Origin: Thermococcus sp. M39 | GTDB lineage: Archaea > Methanobacteriota_B > Thermococci > Thermococcales > Thermococcaceae | DNA: 64,000 bases | Direction of reading: 5' to 3' | Assembly: GCF_012027325.1 (NCBI RefSeq) | Contig: NZ_SNUG01000002.1 | Span: 203,211-267,210, forward strand | Part shown: positions 24,011-32,866 of the stretch, piece by piece | Numbering within the stretch: position 1 is the stretch's first letter | Layout: each line of letters opens with the position of its first letter | The notes under the pieces: generated by a model | The model's input: the letters and a program-made list of their open reading frames with translations, nothing else | Databases searched by the model: none | What the model was told of the DNA's origin: nothing | Made by a program: the position numbers and the translations under genes

Positions 24011-25497
24011 GGGCTCACCCCCGGTAAGAGAGGAACATTCTCAATGTATTGGGCTACGTTGTAGAGGTCAGCTGAGGCTTTCTGGACAATGTTCCAAAGC
24101 GAATCTGGATAAACACCTATGACAATTATTAGAGCAACCAGCAGAAGCATTATCACGCTCAATACTAGGCTTTCCTCGATCTTCCCCCCTTCTCCTTCAA
24201 ACCACATTGCATGAATCAACCTAAAGTAATAAACTGCCTCCACGAGGCTTGCACCGAGGATTAATGCCACTATCCCTGTTTTTCCTACTTGAAGAGCTGC
24301 AAGTAAAAGCCTAAATTTGCTCCAGAAGATGTTGAACAACGGAATTCCTACGACGCTTATTGCTCCAACTGTGATAGCAAAAGCGGTAAGCGGCATTCTC
24401 TTTCCTAAGCCTTTGAAGTTCTCTATGTGTGGGCTTCCGAATGTTACTGCAACATAGCCAACAGCTAAGAACATCAGAGCCTTAACTACTGCATGGTTGA
24501 GCATGTGGAACACGGCAGCATCAACGGCTTGAGGTGTTGCAACTCCAAAGCCGACAGCTATGAGGCCAATCTGGGCTATACTTGAGTAGGCAAGCATTCT
24601 CTTAACGTTTGTCTGCCTTAATGCGGAGAGTTCACCGATGACAACGGTAAGCGTACCGAGGATTAGAATTAAGTTAAGTATTCCCATGAATGCTGGAGTA
24701 TCTTTGAAGAGGTAGACAATTCTAACCATTGCATACAGACCAGCTTTAACTACGAAGGCCGAGAACATCACTGTTACTGGATGAGGTGATGCTTGATATG
24801 CATCTGGTGCCCAAGCGTTGAGCGGAAAGAGTTCAGCTTCAACTGCTAAGCCAACGACGAGTAACGCTAGAGCTGCCTGAGCTACTGTTGGATTCATCTT
24901 TGAGGCAAGCATAGCAATTTGCGCTAAGTTTAATGTGCCTAAGCTTCCGTAGAGCAATGCTACACCAACTAAGAAGAAGCTTGAGCCAATTCCACCTAAA
25001 ATGATGTACTTCATTGCCGCCTCACTTGCTTCTCCGGTCTTGTTGTAGCCTGTCAAAGCGTAGGCGCTGATTGCTGTGATTTCCATGAAGACAAAGAGGT
25101 TGAATATATCTCCTGTTGCAATCATTCCGGTGGCACCAAGCATTAAGAGGAGGAACAGCATTGCATACTTGTCAATTGGCTCAACGTCGATTGCCTTCAT
25201 GCTGAACACTGCCATGAAAAAGCTTACTATTGCGATGATCAGCACAAACAGTGCTGCAAAGTGTCCAATGTAGAGGTTTATTCCAACTGGTGGCTGAAAT
25301 CCACCAGCAAGGACTATTATCGGCTGTCCAGTTGTGTAGACTTCCTTGAAAGCCCAAGCCGCTATGCCCGTCTGGATTAGAGTTACTAAAGTCAGATAAG
25401 GTAAGATAACCTTTTTACCAGCTCTCTTGATGAGCGGAACGAGGAATGCGCTGAATAAAGGTAAAGCTATGAGGAGTGAAGCATATTGGGGATTCAT
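24007..25497 (-). CDS. mbxH: MbxH: MrpD/NuoN-like antiporter subunit
   Basis: A 496-residue paralogue of the next gene, also in the proton-antiporter family, with about 14 helices. Core motifs are LAVEAELFPLNAWAPDAYQA near residue 217 and LAYSSIAQIGLIAVG near residue 300. HMLNHAVVKALMFLAVGYVA near residue 333 follows. The standard Lys of the first motif is Glu-preceded (VEAELFPL) as in MrpD-like proteins. Together with MbxH-prime it forms the ion translocation modules. It overlaps mbxG by four bases. Confidence 0.92.
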   Translation of the reverse strand: MNPQYASLLIALPLFSAFLVPLIKRAGKKVILPYLTLVTLIQTGIAAWAFKEVYTTGQPIIVLAGGFQPPVGINLYIGHFAALFVLIIAIVSFFMAVFSMKAIDVEPIDKYAMLFLLLMLGATGMIATGDIFNLFVFMEITAISAYALTGYNKTGEASEAAMKYIILGGIGSSFFLVGVALLYGSLGTLNLAQIAMLASKMNPTVAQAALALLVVGLAVEAELFPLNAWAPDAYQASPHPVTVMFSAFVVKAGLYAMVRIVYLFKDTPAFMGILNLILILGTLTVVIGELSALRQTNVKRMLAYSSIAQIGLIAVGFGVATPQAVDAAVFHMLNHAVVKALMFLAVGYVAVTFGSPHIENFKGLGKRMPLTAFAITVGAISVVGIPLFNIFWSKFRLLLAALQVGKTGIVALILGASLVEAVYYFRLIHAMWFEGEGGKIEESLVLSVIMLLLVALIIVIGVYPDSLWNIVQKASADLYNVAQYIENVPLLPGVSP

Positions 25498-25838
25498 CCT
25501 CTCAACCCCCTAATCTTTTCGATATCCAAAGTCTTGTACTTCTCATAGAGGTTTATCGCAACAGTCAAAGCTAGAGCAGTAGTTGCAACGCCGATAACAA
25601 TTGCCGTAAGAACAAGAGCTTGTGGTATTGGGTCAACTGCCGTTTGAGGTGTTGCGCCTTCTGTCAAAATAGGTGCAGTTCTGCCGCTTACATATCCAAC
25701 GCTTATTAGGAGCAAGTTCACGCCAGTCTCCATTATGCTGAGCCCTACGAGGATTTTAAGCAGATTTCTCTTTGTGAGGATTGCATAAAGCCCAATCAAG
25801 ATGAGCGAGATTGCCCCAAAGTAATAGGCACTAATCAT
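25494..25838 (-). CDS. mbxG: MbxG: MrpC/NuoK-like subunit
   Basis: A 114-residue protein with three helices of the NuoK/MrpC family. LLKILVGLSIMETGVNLLLIS near residue 27 carries the conserved Glu in helix two. The loop GATPQTAVDPIPQALVLTAIVIG is the typical Mrp-type loop leading to helix three. It connects antiporter modules. The start is supported by GGAGGGAGGGCA, and it overlaps mbxF by four bases. Confidence 0.92.
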   Translation of the reverse strand: MISAYYFGAISLILIGLYAILTKRNLLKILVGLSIMETGVNLLLISVGYVSGRTAPILTEGATPQTAVDPIPQALVLTAIVIGVATTALALTVAINLYEKYKTLDIEKIRGLRG

Positions 25839-26548
25839 TGCCCTCCCTCCTTGGGCTCCTTAACCATGTTGTCAACGATTCCAGTAAGCTCGGTTCCAAC
25901 CTTGAGACCAATCAGCGTGTAGATTATTGGTATGAACCCAGCACTGAAGAGCCTCCCTATGTTGTCATGGCCAAGTTGCCATGTTTGCCATATCCAGTCA
26001 AAGAGGAAGTAGCCACCTATTGCAAGTCCAATAAGGCCAACGATTACATAGCTCATTCCCGCTAAGCCTTCGAGAGGCTCGAAGACCTTGTGCGGAATTT
26101 CATACTCTCTGAACGCTAGGTAAAGCATTAAGAATGCAGTGGCAATCGTTGCTCCCCCCGGGAAGCCTCCTCCCGGTGTTAAGTGACCATGGATGAATAT
26201 GTAGGCACCAAAGAGCATTATGAATGGCAACAATAACCTTGAACCAGTCTGGAGAACAATGCTTCCCTCGCTCTTTGCAGTTCTCTCCCTCTTCTTCCTC
26301 CAGAGTAGAGCAGCAACACCTGTAGCCGCTATGAACAGAACTGTAACCTCACCGAGGGTATCGAAACCTCTGTAATTAACAACGACAGCCGTAACGGCAT
26401 TTACGGCACCAGTCTGTTCCTTCACATTCTCAAGGTAATACTTTCCAACAAGCATTTTATCTGCTCCAAAGGGAACTTGGGCCAGTGCATTTGCAAGCCA
26501 ATATCCTGTAATTAGTATAAGGATAATTGCAAGTGCCCTCTTCACCAT
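25835..26548 (-). CDS. mbxF: MbxF: MrpB-like subunit (with MrpA C-terminal-like part)
   Basis: About 237 residues with roughly six helices. The N-terminal third (VNYRGFDTLGEVTVLFIAATG near residue 60) matches the MrpA C-terminal/NuoJ-like segment. The C-terminal two thirds (LFGAYIFIHGHLTPGGGFPGGA near residue 112) matches MrpB. Such a fused arrangement is usual in mbh/mbx operons. The ATG at 26548 overlaps the mbxD stop, so the genes are coupled. It is part of the sodium/proton translocating membrane arm. Confidence 0.9.
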   Translation of the reverse strand: MVKRALAIILILITGYWLANALAQVPFGADKMLVGKYYLENVKEQTGAVNAVTAVVVNYRGFDTLGEVTVLFIAATGVAALLWRKKRERTAKSEGSIVLQTGSRLLLPFIMLFGAYIFIHGHLTPGGGFPGGATIATAFLMLYLAFREYEIPHKVFEPLEGLAGMSYVIVGLIGLAIGGYFLFDWIWQTWQLGHDNIGRLFSAGFIPIIYTLIGLKVGTELTGIVDNMVKEPKEGGQ

Positions 26549-26826
26549 CTGACCCACCACCCTGTTCCTTCCTCCTCGCTCTCATACCTCTCAGTCCTCT
26601 TTATTGCGAAGATAAACACAGCGGCGCTCATTGCTGCACCTATAGCAGCTTCAACCATGGCAACATCTGGAGCTTGGAGCAGGAAGAAAGCGATTGACGC
26701 GAATAAGCTCACTGCTGCCATTCCAACTACTGCTGCCAATAAATCCCTCCACTCTACTGCGAAGATTGCTGAAACTATCATGAGGATAACAATTAGATAC
26801 TCAATACATTGGACACAGTTAATCAT
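26542..26826 (-). CDS. mbxD: MbxD: MrpA-C/NuoJ-like small subunit (DUF4040 type)
   Basis: A 94-residue membrane protein with three helices. LLQAPDVAMVEAAIGAAMSA near residue 48 is the hallmark of the MrpA C-terminal/DUF4040 module, including the acidic residue in mid-membrane. The short C-terminal tail is charged and Trp-rich. The start follows GGAGGGAGAACA. It overlaps both neighbours by a few bases, as expected within a translationally coupled operon. Confidence 0.88.
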   Translation of the reverse strand: MINCVQCIEYLIVILMIVSAIFAVEWRDLLAAVVGMAAVSLFASIAFFLLQAPDVAMVEAAIGAAMSAAVFIFAIKRTERYESEEEGTGWWVRW

Positions 26827-27215
26827 TGTTCTCCCTCCTTTGTCTCATCAGAAACTTCCTCTTTGCCCTCTTCTTTTTCCAAATACTCCCTATACTTGTC
26901 AACAACGCTGCCTTCCCACAGAGGAATTCCGCTCTTATATGCTGCTCTGATTAATGCATGGGCGCTTATTGGGTTAGTTAACAGCAAGAACACTGCAATC
27001 ACGAGGGTCTTTGGAAGCCACGCATAGGAACCAACATGCCCAATTGCCCAAATGCCAACTCCAATGATGACACCCAATGAACCAAGTGTAGCGCTCTTAG
27101 TTGCAGTCTGCATTCTGTTGTAAACATCGGGCATTCTGATGAGACCGAGAGATGATAGGAAGTAGAATATCGTTCCAAAGAGGACTAAAAACTCCCCAAC
27201 AATCTCCGCGATCAT
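26823..27215 (-). CDS. mbxC: MbxC: MrpG-like subunit
   Basis: A 130-residue protein with three helices of the MrpG/MnhG family. The family block IRMPDVYNRMQTATKSATLG is near residue 27, followed by helices two and three (LVIAVFLLLTNPISAHALIRAA). A hydrophilic C-terminal tail of about 35 residues, rich in Glu and Lys, is cytosolic. It overlaps mbxB and mbxD by four bases each. Confidence 0.9.
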   Translation of the reverse strand: MIAEIVGEFLVLFGTIFYFLSSLGLIRMPDVYNRMQTATKSATLGSLGVIIGVGIWAIGHVGSYAWLPKTLVIAVFLLLTNPISAHALIRAAYKSGIPLWEGSVVDKYREYLEKEEGKEEVSDETKEGEQ

Positions 27216-27466
27216 ACTCCTCCCTCCAAGTATCTTGCGAATGCTATGACACCCAGGAAAGCTAGAATTGCATATACCAGTGCAACATCAAGGAATATTG
27301 CTCTCTTGTAGTAAAGTGCAAACAGAACCATTAGTCCAGTAGTTATTGTAGTCATGATGTCAACAGCAACCAGTCTGTCAACTGTCGTCGGCCCTCTGAA
27401 AACTCTGTACATGCTTAGGAGTGTTGCCACTGCTATGACCGCAAGATAGATGTTAATCCCTATCAT
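27212..27466 (-). CDS. mbxB: MbxB: MrpF-like subunit
   Basis: An 84-residue, three-helix MrpF/MnhF family protein. The signature MYRVFRGPTTVDRLVAVDIM near residue 19 is followed by two helices ending FLGVIAFARYLEGGV. Its position between mbxA and mbxC with four-base overlaps is the standard order of Mrp-derived modules. Confidence 0.9.
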   Translation of the reverse strand: MIGINIYLAVIAVATLLSMYRVFRGPTTVDRLVAVDIMTTITTGLMVLFALYYKRAIFLDVALVYAILAFLGVIAFARYLEGGV

Positions 27467-27969
27467 TCGAAAATCACCTTCAGGAATTTTTCAAAAGGCC
27501 TCGTTATGTTATCTGAGGCGCCTTCAACACTCGCATCTTTAACGTCGATCCAGTGGATAAAATAGCGGTCTCCTTTGACATCAAGGGTTATTGTACCTGG
27601 TGTTAAGGTTATTGAGTTCGCCAAGGCTAACTTTCCTGCATTGTTCTTCAGAACAGTTTTGCACTCAACAATTCCTGGGTTTATTGGCCTCTTTGGATGT
27701 AAGACCCTATATGCAACATCCAAATTTGCCATGATCATAGCCCAGAGGAAGTATGGCACGTATGCTATTGCATAGGCAACTCTTCTTGGGTGAAGATTTG
27801 CTAGGCCTCTTTCTGTAAACACTTCATAAGTCAATGCACCTACGATAAGGGAGAATAGCAGTCCAATTGTAAGCTCTTGCGGGTCTAAGCTGCTTGTAAG
27901 GAAAAGCCAAATCACAAAAAGCACAATCACAGTGTAGAGGTAACGGCTTATCTTGCTTGCCTCCTCCAT
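27463..27969 (-). CDS. mbxA: MbxA: MrpE-like subunit, first gene of mbx operon
   Basis: About 168 residues with two N-terminal helices and a cytosolic C-terminal domain of the MrpE/MnhE family. LANSITLTPGTITLDVKGD near residue 115 is the family motif. The ATG at 27969 is supported by GGAGGGTTGGTA. It is the first gene of the operon of 13 genes ending at 18239. The expected promoter TATA (GTTTATAAAC, 28033-28042) and a SurR-type site lie upstream. MBX couples ferredoxin oxidation with sulfane reduction to ion pumping during growth on sulfur. Confidence 0.9.
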   Translation of the reverse strand: MEEASKISRYLYTVIVLFVIWLFLTSSLDPQELTIGLLFSLIVGALTYEVFTERGLANLHPRRVAYAIAYVPYFLWAMIMANLDVAYRVLHPKRPINPGIVECKTVLKNNAGKLALANSITLTPGTITLDVKGDRYFIHWIDVKDASVEGASDNITRPFEKFLKVIFE

Positions 27970-28032
27970 TACCAACCCTCCAAAGCTTAAACTTGAAACT
28001 TTTTACATCTTAACTTTTGGTTCAAAATTGAT

Positions 28033-28042
28033 GTTTATAAAC
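28033..28042 (-). promoter_or_regulatory. Putative TATA element of mbx operon
   Basis: The self-complementary GTTTATAAAC sits about 64-74 bases upstream of the mbxA ATG on the minus strand, which would give a leader of about 40 bases. It is the best TATA match in the region. Confidence 0.5.
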
Positions 28043-28061
28043 TTTATCAAACAAACTTTTA

Positions 28062-28078
28062 GTTTTAAACTGAAAGTT
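28062..28078. promoter_or_regulatory. Extended SurR-type binding site upstream of mbx
   Basis: GTT-TTA-AAC-TGAAA-GTT matches GTTn3AACn5GTT, the extended consensus of the sulfur-responsive regulator SurR of Pyrococcus furiosus. It lies about 20 bases upstream of the putative TATA element. mbx genes belong to the known SurR regulon. surR itself is not in this window. Confidence 0.65.
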
Positions 28079-28242
28079 AAAAATAGAGGTAGCAAAAATG
28101 TCCTTTGCTGTAGCAGAGCATTCTTTGAAGTGCATAGCATACCATCAATGCTAGAATCATTTTTTGAGTTGTAGGGACATAACAAAGCTACACAGCCACC
28201 TAGCAGTTATGATAAAAATTTAAGCAGAGAAGAATCTTGGAA

Positions 28243-28743
28243 CTAATAAATTGAGATTCTCTTGACGCCTTCGAGTTTTGAAAGCTCATTGATCAAGTCG
28301 CCGGGAATTGGTTTCTCTGTAATTATAGTTAGGGTAGCCTCCGGATAAAGCTCCGGATCTTCAGCTACAACTTGAATAATATTTATCCCTCTCTCCGCAA
28401 TCTTTCCAGCAATCTTTGCCAGAATTCCAATAGCTCTAGGCTCCGGCTCGATTTCGATAACACCATAACCCACATGCCTGCCAACGAATTTCATGTGAAC
28501 TGTTGGTTCCAAGTTGGTGTAAATCTCTCTGAGCTCTGGTATTTTGAGGATCATTGCAACGGTCTCTTTGACAACTCTTCTATCAACATCGAGAGCCTTT
28601 GCTATCTTTGTATATGGCACTTCAATGCTTCCGCACTTTATTTTCATGTCATCGGAAACCTTAAGTCCATACTTTAAGAGTGTCTTTGCTATTTGCTTCC
28701 TAACGGGATATTCATCAAAATAATGCTCAATCTTTCCCCACAT
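28243..28743 (-). CDS. HTH-ACT domain regulator of amino acid metabolism
   Basis: About 166 residues from the ATG at 28743 (AAGGTGGTACCT upstream). The N-terminal half contains a winged-helix-like HTH (IEVPYTKIAKALDVDRRVVK, near residue 42). The C-terminal half is an ACT domain starting near residue 95 (VIEIEPEPRAIGILAKIAG... ITEKPIPGDLINELSKLEGV). ACT domains bind amino acids, so this is likely a ligand-responsive DNA-binding protein, widespread in Euryarchaeota. Target genes are not indicated by the neighbourhood; the adjacent mbx operon has its own promoter. Confidence 0.83.
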   Translation of the reverse strand: MWGKIEHYFDEYPVRKQIAKTLLKYGLKVSDDMKIKCGSIEVPYTKIAKALDVDRRVVKETVAMILKIPELREIYTNLEPTVHMKFVGRHVGYGVIEIEPEPRAIGILAKIAGKIAERGINIIQVVAEDPELYPEATLTIITEKPIPGDLINELSKLEGVKRISIY

Positions 28744-28897
28744 AGGTACCACCTTGAGCAATCCAGTCCAGCATTATACTCTAGACGACAATAATATTAA
28801 AATGTTTCCATGTTCACATTTATCACGAAGAATGTACGAATTAGGTATTATAAAACTTTACTCAAGATTTTTAAACTATTACTCATGAATGCCAACC

Positions 28898-30160
28898 ATG
28901 ATTAAAATTAAGTTTCCTCATTCATACTTTGAGGACTTAGGCGAGAGCGTTAGGTTAATCTGGAGAAACACCCTTTATGCAGATTTTGAAAAAAAGCTCC
29001 TTGCAAGAGCTATAAAAAAGAAATACAGAGTCAAACCAGAAATCACAGCTCAAGATGGCCATCTCCTCATTAACGTTGACAATCCAGATGTTGAAAAGTT
29101 CATCACATTTTTCATTCAGAATAATCTTGGAGAGTTCTTAAGGAACCGATACACAAGAAGGAAAATAATCTACATTCATGAAGGTATGAGTGTTCCCCTA
29201 TTGGGCTACAACGCCTTTGGTCTAATTGATAGAGGTACGAACCTAATTCAAGTAAGAGGTTCGAGTGGATGCAATCTATCATGCATTTTCTGCTCGGTTG
29301 ATGAGGGACCATATTCAAGGACTAGAAAACTTGACTATGTTGTTGATGTAGACTATTTAATGAAATGGTTCGATGAAGTTGCAAGATTTAAAGGCAAAGG
29401 GCTTGAGGCACACTTAGACGGGCAGGGTGAACCTTTGATTTATCCATTCATAGTTGAGCTTGTGCAGGCATTGAAAGAGCACCCAAATGTTGATGTCGTA
29501 TCAATGCAGAGCAATGGTGTTCTTTTGAACGACAAGCTAGTTGAAGAACTCGCTGAGGCTGGATTGGATAGAATGAATCTTTCAGTACATTCTCTTGACC
29601 CAGAAAAGGCGAAGATGTTAATGGGAATGAAAGATTACGACCTAAATCATGTTTTAGAGATGGCAGAAGCTTTGGTAAATGCGGGGATTGATGTTCTTCT
29701 CGCCCCGGTAATTATCTTTGGAGTGAATGACAATGAGGCTGAGGCATTCATAGAGTTTGCAAGGAAGATCGGAGCTGGAAAGAGATGGCCTGCATTAGGT
29801 TTTCAGAACTACGTGCCATATAAATTCGGCAGAAATCCAGCAATAGCCAAACTCATGCCATTTAAGAAGTTCTATGACTGGTTAAGAGAGCTTGAGAAAA
29901 AGACTGGGATGAAGCCCCTCGTCTTAAGACCAGAGCACTTTGGAATGCATAGGAGGAAATTTATCCCATTAGTCTTTAGGACTGGAGAGGTAGTGAAAGC
30001 TGAGATTGTTCTGCCTGGAAGAATTGAAGGCGAGATGCTCGGGATTGCGAGGAATAGGCTAATTGAAGTAATCAACACCAATGCCAAGGTTGGAGATAAG
30101 ATAAAGGTTAAGATTGTGAGGACAAGGCATGGGATTTATGTGGCAACTCCAGTTAAATAA
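28898..30160 (+). CDS. Radical SAM protein with C-terminal TRAM-like segment
   Basis: About 420 residues. The radical SAM cluster motif CNLSCIFCSVDEG (C-x3-C-x2-C) is near residue 128, preceded by an N-terminal domain of about 120 residues that I do not recognise. Later strands include HLDGQGEPLIYPF and MNLSVHSLDPEKAKMLMG. The C-terminus (RNRLIEVINTNAKVGDKIKV... HGIYVATPVK) resembles a TRAM RNA-binding domain. That combination suggests modification of RNA or a ribonucleoprotein, but the substrate is unknown. A TATA-like TTTTTAAAC lies about 27 bases upstream of the ATG at 28898, suggesting a leaderless mRNA; an ATG at 28889 is possible. It is convergent with wecB, overlapping by eight bases. 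Confidence 0.83.
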   Translation: MIKIKFPHSYFEDLGESVRLIWRNTLYADFEKKLLARAIKKKYRVKPEITAQDGHLLINVDNPDVEKFITFFIQNNLGEFLRNRYTRRKIIYIHEGMSVPLLGYNAFGLIDRGTNLIQVRGSSGCNLSCIFCSVDEGPYSRTRKLDYVVDVDYLMKWFDEVARFKGKGLEAHLDGQGEPLIYPFIVELVQALKEHPNVDVVSMQSNGVLLNDKLVEELAEAGLDRMNLSVHSLDPEKAKMLMGMKDYDLNHVLEMAEALVNAGIDVLLAPVIIFGVNDNEAEAFIEFARKIGAGKRWPALGFQNYVPYKFGRNPAIAKLMPFKKFYDWLRELEKKTGMKPLVLRPEHFGMHRRKFIPLVFRTGEVVKAEIVLPGRIEGEMLGIARNRLIEVINTNAKVGDKIKVKIVRTRHGIYVATPVK

Positions 30161-31286
30161 ACCTTGAACTCCTAACTTTCAGCTCTCCTCTTTCATAAAG
30201 CTCAAGCAAAATCTTCACAATTCTTTCTCCTGCTTTTCCATCGCCGAAAGGATTCTCTGCAGATGCCATTTTTTCATAGAATTCCCTATCATTTAAAAGT
30301 CTGTTAATATAGTGCAGTGCTCTATCCTTCTCAAGACCAACCAAAATGTTACCGCCAGCTTTAACTGTCTCTGGCCTCTCAGTATTGTAGCGCAAAGTTA
30401 AGCATGGAACATTGAGAATTATGCTTTCCTCCTGCACTCCGCCAGAATCAGTCATTACAATCTTAGCATTCTTCTGTAGCTTTAAAAAGTCAAGGTATCC
30501 CAGAGGCTGTGTGACAATGAGGTTCTCGATTTTATTAACCCTCTCCCACAGCCCAAACTCTTTAAGCCTGTTTCTCGTTCTCGGATGCATTGGATAAACT
30601 GCTTTTATTGGAAGGGCTTCAAGGATGTCAACTAGTTTTCCAAGATTTTCTTTGCTGTCGGTGTTCTCTGCTCTGTGAGCTGTGATGAGGATATACTCTT
30701 TTGGCTTTAGCCCAAGTTTTTCAAGAATCCTGCTTTTCCGCTCAGCTATCTCTGAGTTTTGCAAAACTGCATCGACTATTGTGTTCCCAACAACATAAAC
30801 GCCTTCTCTAATACCTTCATTCTCCAAATTTTTCTTGGCTTCCTCTGTTGGAGCAAAGAGGACTTCACTTGCATGATCAGCTAGAATTCTGTTTATTTCT
30901 TCGGGCATTGTTCTGTCAAAGCTCCTCAGTCCAGCTTCAACATGAGCCACAGGGATTTTGAGCTTAACACTAGCTAAAGCTCCAGCTAGAACTGTATTTG
31001 TATCACCTTGAACGAGTGTGACATCTGGCTTCTCTTTTATCAAAACTTTCTCAATCTTAATCATGGCAATTCCTGTCTGCTCTGCTTGGGTTCCAGAGCC
31101 GACTTCAAGATGATAGTCGATGCTGTCAAGCTCAAGCTCTTCCAAAAATATCCTGCTCATCTCGTAGTCGTAATGCTGTCCCGTATGAATTAGGAGAGGC
31201 TTAACTCCTCTTTTCTCAAATGCTCTAATAACCGGGGCAAGCTTTATAATCTCAGGCCGTGTTCCGAAGACAAATGCTGGCTTCAA
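30153..31286 (-). CDS. wecB: UDP-N-acetylglucosamine 2-epimerase
   Basis: A 377-residue non-hydrolysing epimerase converting UDP-GlcNAc to UDP-ManNAc. Family features are FGTRPEIIKLAPVIRAFE at the N-terminus, HTGQHYDYEMS near residue 36, VQGDTNTVLAGALAS near residue 93, VEAGLRSFDRTMPEEINR near residue 117 and TDSGGVQEES near residue 276. It overlaps the end of the dehydrogenase gene wecC by four bases, so the pair makes UDP-ManNAcA for surface glycans or N-glycosylation. Confidence 0.95.
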   Translation of the reverse strand: MKPAFVFGTRPEIIKLAPVIRAFEKRGVKPLLIHTGQHYDYEMSRIFLEELELDSIDYHLEVGSGTQAEQTGIAMIKIEKVLIKEKPDVTLVQGDTNTVLAGALASVKLKIPVAHVEAGLRSFDRTMPEEINRILADHASEVLFAPTEEAKKNLENEGIREGVYVVGNTIVDAVLQNSEIAERKSRILEKLGLKPKEYILITAHRAENTDSKENLGKLVDILEALPIKAVYPMHPRTRNRLKEFGLWERVNKIENLIVTQPLGYLDFLKLQKNAKIVMTDSGGVQEESIILNVPCLTLRYNTERPETVKAGGNILVGLEKDRALHYINRLLNDREFYEKMASAENPFGDGKAGERIVKILLELYERGELKVRSSRFI

Positions 31287-32578
31287 TACTCGCCCCTCCC
31301 AATGCCCTTAAATATAAAGCCCTTGGGAGGTTTGTCTATTACATGTCTTCCGTCTACTAGGATTTTATTCCTCATCAATTTCCCTAGTTCTTCCCAATTG
31401 AGTTCTTTAAACTGTGAGTGGTCAGTTGCAATTACAATTGCATCAGAATCTTTTACTGCTTCCTCAAGGGTTTTATGCGTCCCATCGACATATGGGTCAT
31501 AAGAACGAACTTCTTTAACGTCATCTTGGATAGCCTCAATAAACGCATAGGCTGGTGAGTTCCTTGTATCGTCAGAGTTTCCTTTGTATGCTAAGCCAAG
31601 AACAGTTACAACAGCTTCTTCTGAGGGTAGGTTTATCATCTTAAATGCCTCAAATAGCAAGTCCTTTGCCATTAAAGGCATGTCTTCATTGATTTCTCTC
31701 GCTTTCTTGATTAATCCAAAGTCTTCTTTTGCTGAACTGAGCAGTAAATACGGGTCTTTTGGCAAACAATGGCCTCCAACTCCTATTCCAGGGATGTGTA
31801 TTTTGACCCTGGGATGGGTGTTTGCTAGCTCAATGGCCTCAAAGATGTTAATCTTATACTGATGAGCTAAAAATGCAAACTCATTTGCCAACGCAATGTT
31901 GACATCTCTGAACGTGTTCTCCATGAGCTTTACCATCTCACTTGTGGTAGAATCTGTTTTGAAAATCTGTCCTTTAACAAATGCTCTATACAAAACTTCA
32001 GCCAAGTCAGCACTCTCTTTGGTTATTCCACCAAGGATTCTCGAGTTATAAACAAGCTCCTTGAAAATTCTTCCCGGCATTACTCTCTCTGGGGCATGAA
32101 CCATATAGAAGTCTTTTCCAGCTTTAAATCCAGTGAGGCTCTCAATTAATTCTGCCATTCTTACAGTGGTCAGAGGAGGAACAGTGCTCTCAATTATCAC
32201 CAAGGAACCTTTTTTCATTGCTTTTGCTACAGTTTTTACTGCACTTTCGAGATACTCTAAGTTAGGTGTCTTATCCTCTTTGAGCGGAGTCTGAACACAA
32301 ATTATGTAGACATCCTTATTCTTAATGTCTTCAGGGTTTGATGTAGCCCTGAGTTTGCCGCTTTTCAGAGCTTTGCGGAGTAGCTCATTTATCTCCGGTT
32401 CGACGATATGAGCTTCCCCAGAATTGAGCTTTTTTACAACATCTTCTCTAATCTCATATCCAATCACATTAAATCCAGAGTTAGCAAACATTATGGCAGT
32501 TGGAAGGCCAATGTATCCTAATCCAATCACAGCAATCTCTGCCTGCCTGTCCTCTATCCTCTCCCTCACTTCACTCAC
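31283..32578 (-). CDS. wecC: UDP-N-acetyl-D-mannosamine dehydrogenase
   Basis: A 431-residue NAD-dependent nucleotide-sugar dehydrogenase, oxidising UDP-ManNAc twice to UDP-ManNAcA. The Rossmann motif IAVIGLGYIGLPTAIMFA is near residue 14. The catalytic Cys is in GIGVGGHCLPKDPYLL near residue 262, and LGLAYKGNSDDTRNSPA is near residue 330. All expected residues are present. It leads the wecC-wecB pair. Its promoter region is the 288-base gap shared with the divergent DUF354 gene. Confidence 0.95.
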   Translation of the reverse strand: MSEVRERIEDRQAEIAVIGLGYIGLPTAIMFANSGFNVIGYEIREDVVKKLNSGEAHIVEPEINELLRKALKSGKLRATSNPEDIKNKDVYIICVQTPLKEDKTPNLEYLESAVKTVAKAMKKGSLVIIESTVPPLTTVRMAELIESLTGFKAGKDFYMVHAPERVMPGRIFKELVYNSRILGGITKESADLAEVLYRAFVKGQIFKTDSTTSEMVKLMENTFRDVNIALANEFAFLAHQYKINIFEAIELANTHPRVKIHIPGIGVGGHCLPKDPYLLLSSAKEDFGLIKKAREINEDMPLMAKDLLFEAFKMINLPSEEAVVTVLGLAYKGNSDDTRNSPAYAFIEAIQDDVKEVRSYDPYVDGTHKTLEEAVKDSDAIVIATDHSQFKELNWEELGKLMRNKILVDGRHVIDKPPKGFIFKGIGRGEY

Positions 32579-32866
32579 CTAACATTAAAGGCAGAAAAAA
32601 CAAATTTAAGGGTTTTCCAGGTAACGATTTCAGAACTCTATATAAGTTGCTTGCCATAAAATTTTGATTTCAACAAATATATGAGCATTTTCTCCTAAAA
32701 TTTGCTAAAAATAACCTCTTAGAGAGGCTAAATCATTTGATGAAAATGTAATAAACGTTAAAACATTGAAATCAACGATAAGAAATCTTAAAAAACAAGT
32801 TCTCACAACCGTTTTACGGAAACCCTTTTAATGGACAGAGTTGCTCATTATATTAGGTGGGAGTGT
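32579..32866. promoter_or_regulatory. Divergent promoter region of wecC and DUF354 gene
   Basis: A 288-base, very AT-rich stretch. It contains several TATA-like runs (TCTATATAAG near 32637 and CCTTTTAATGG near 32824) and a small inverted repeat CCTCT-TAG-AGAGG near 32715. No ORF, RNA gene or longer repeat was found. Confidence 0.5.

Larger units (their letters stand above)
27970..28242. other. AT-rich intergenic region upstream of mbx
   Basis: A 273-base gap. The half near mbxA holds the TATA and SurR-type elements. The remaining part (about 28080-28242) is the 3-prime flank of the ACT-domain gene. I see no ORF, RNA gene or repeat in it. Confidence 0.5.

Noticed and set aside
18239-27969. 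Annotating the 13-gene operon as NADH dehydrogenase or membrane-bound hydrogenase
   Set aside because: MbxL lacks both complete CxxC motifs and there are two MrpD-like subunits, as in the sulfane reductase.
32715-32727. Hairpin CCTCT-TAG-AGAGG as a terminator
   Set aside because: It lies between divergent genes, so no transcript should end there.
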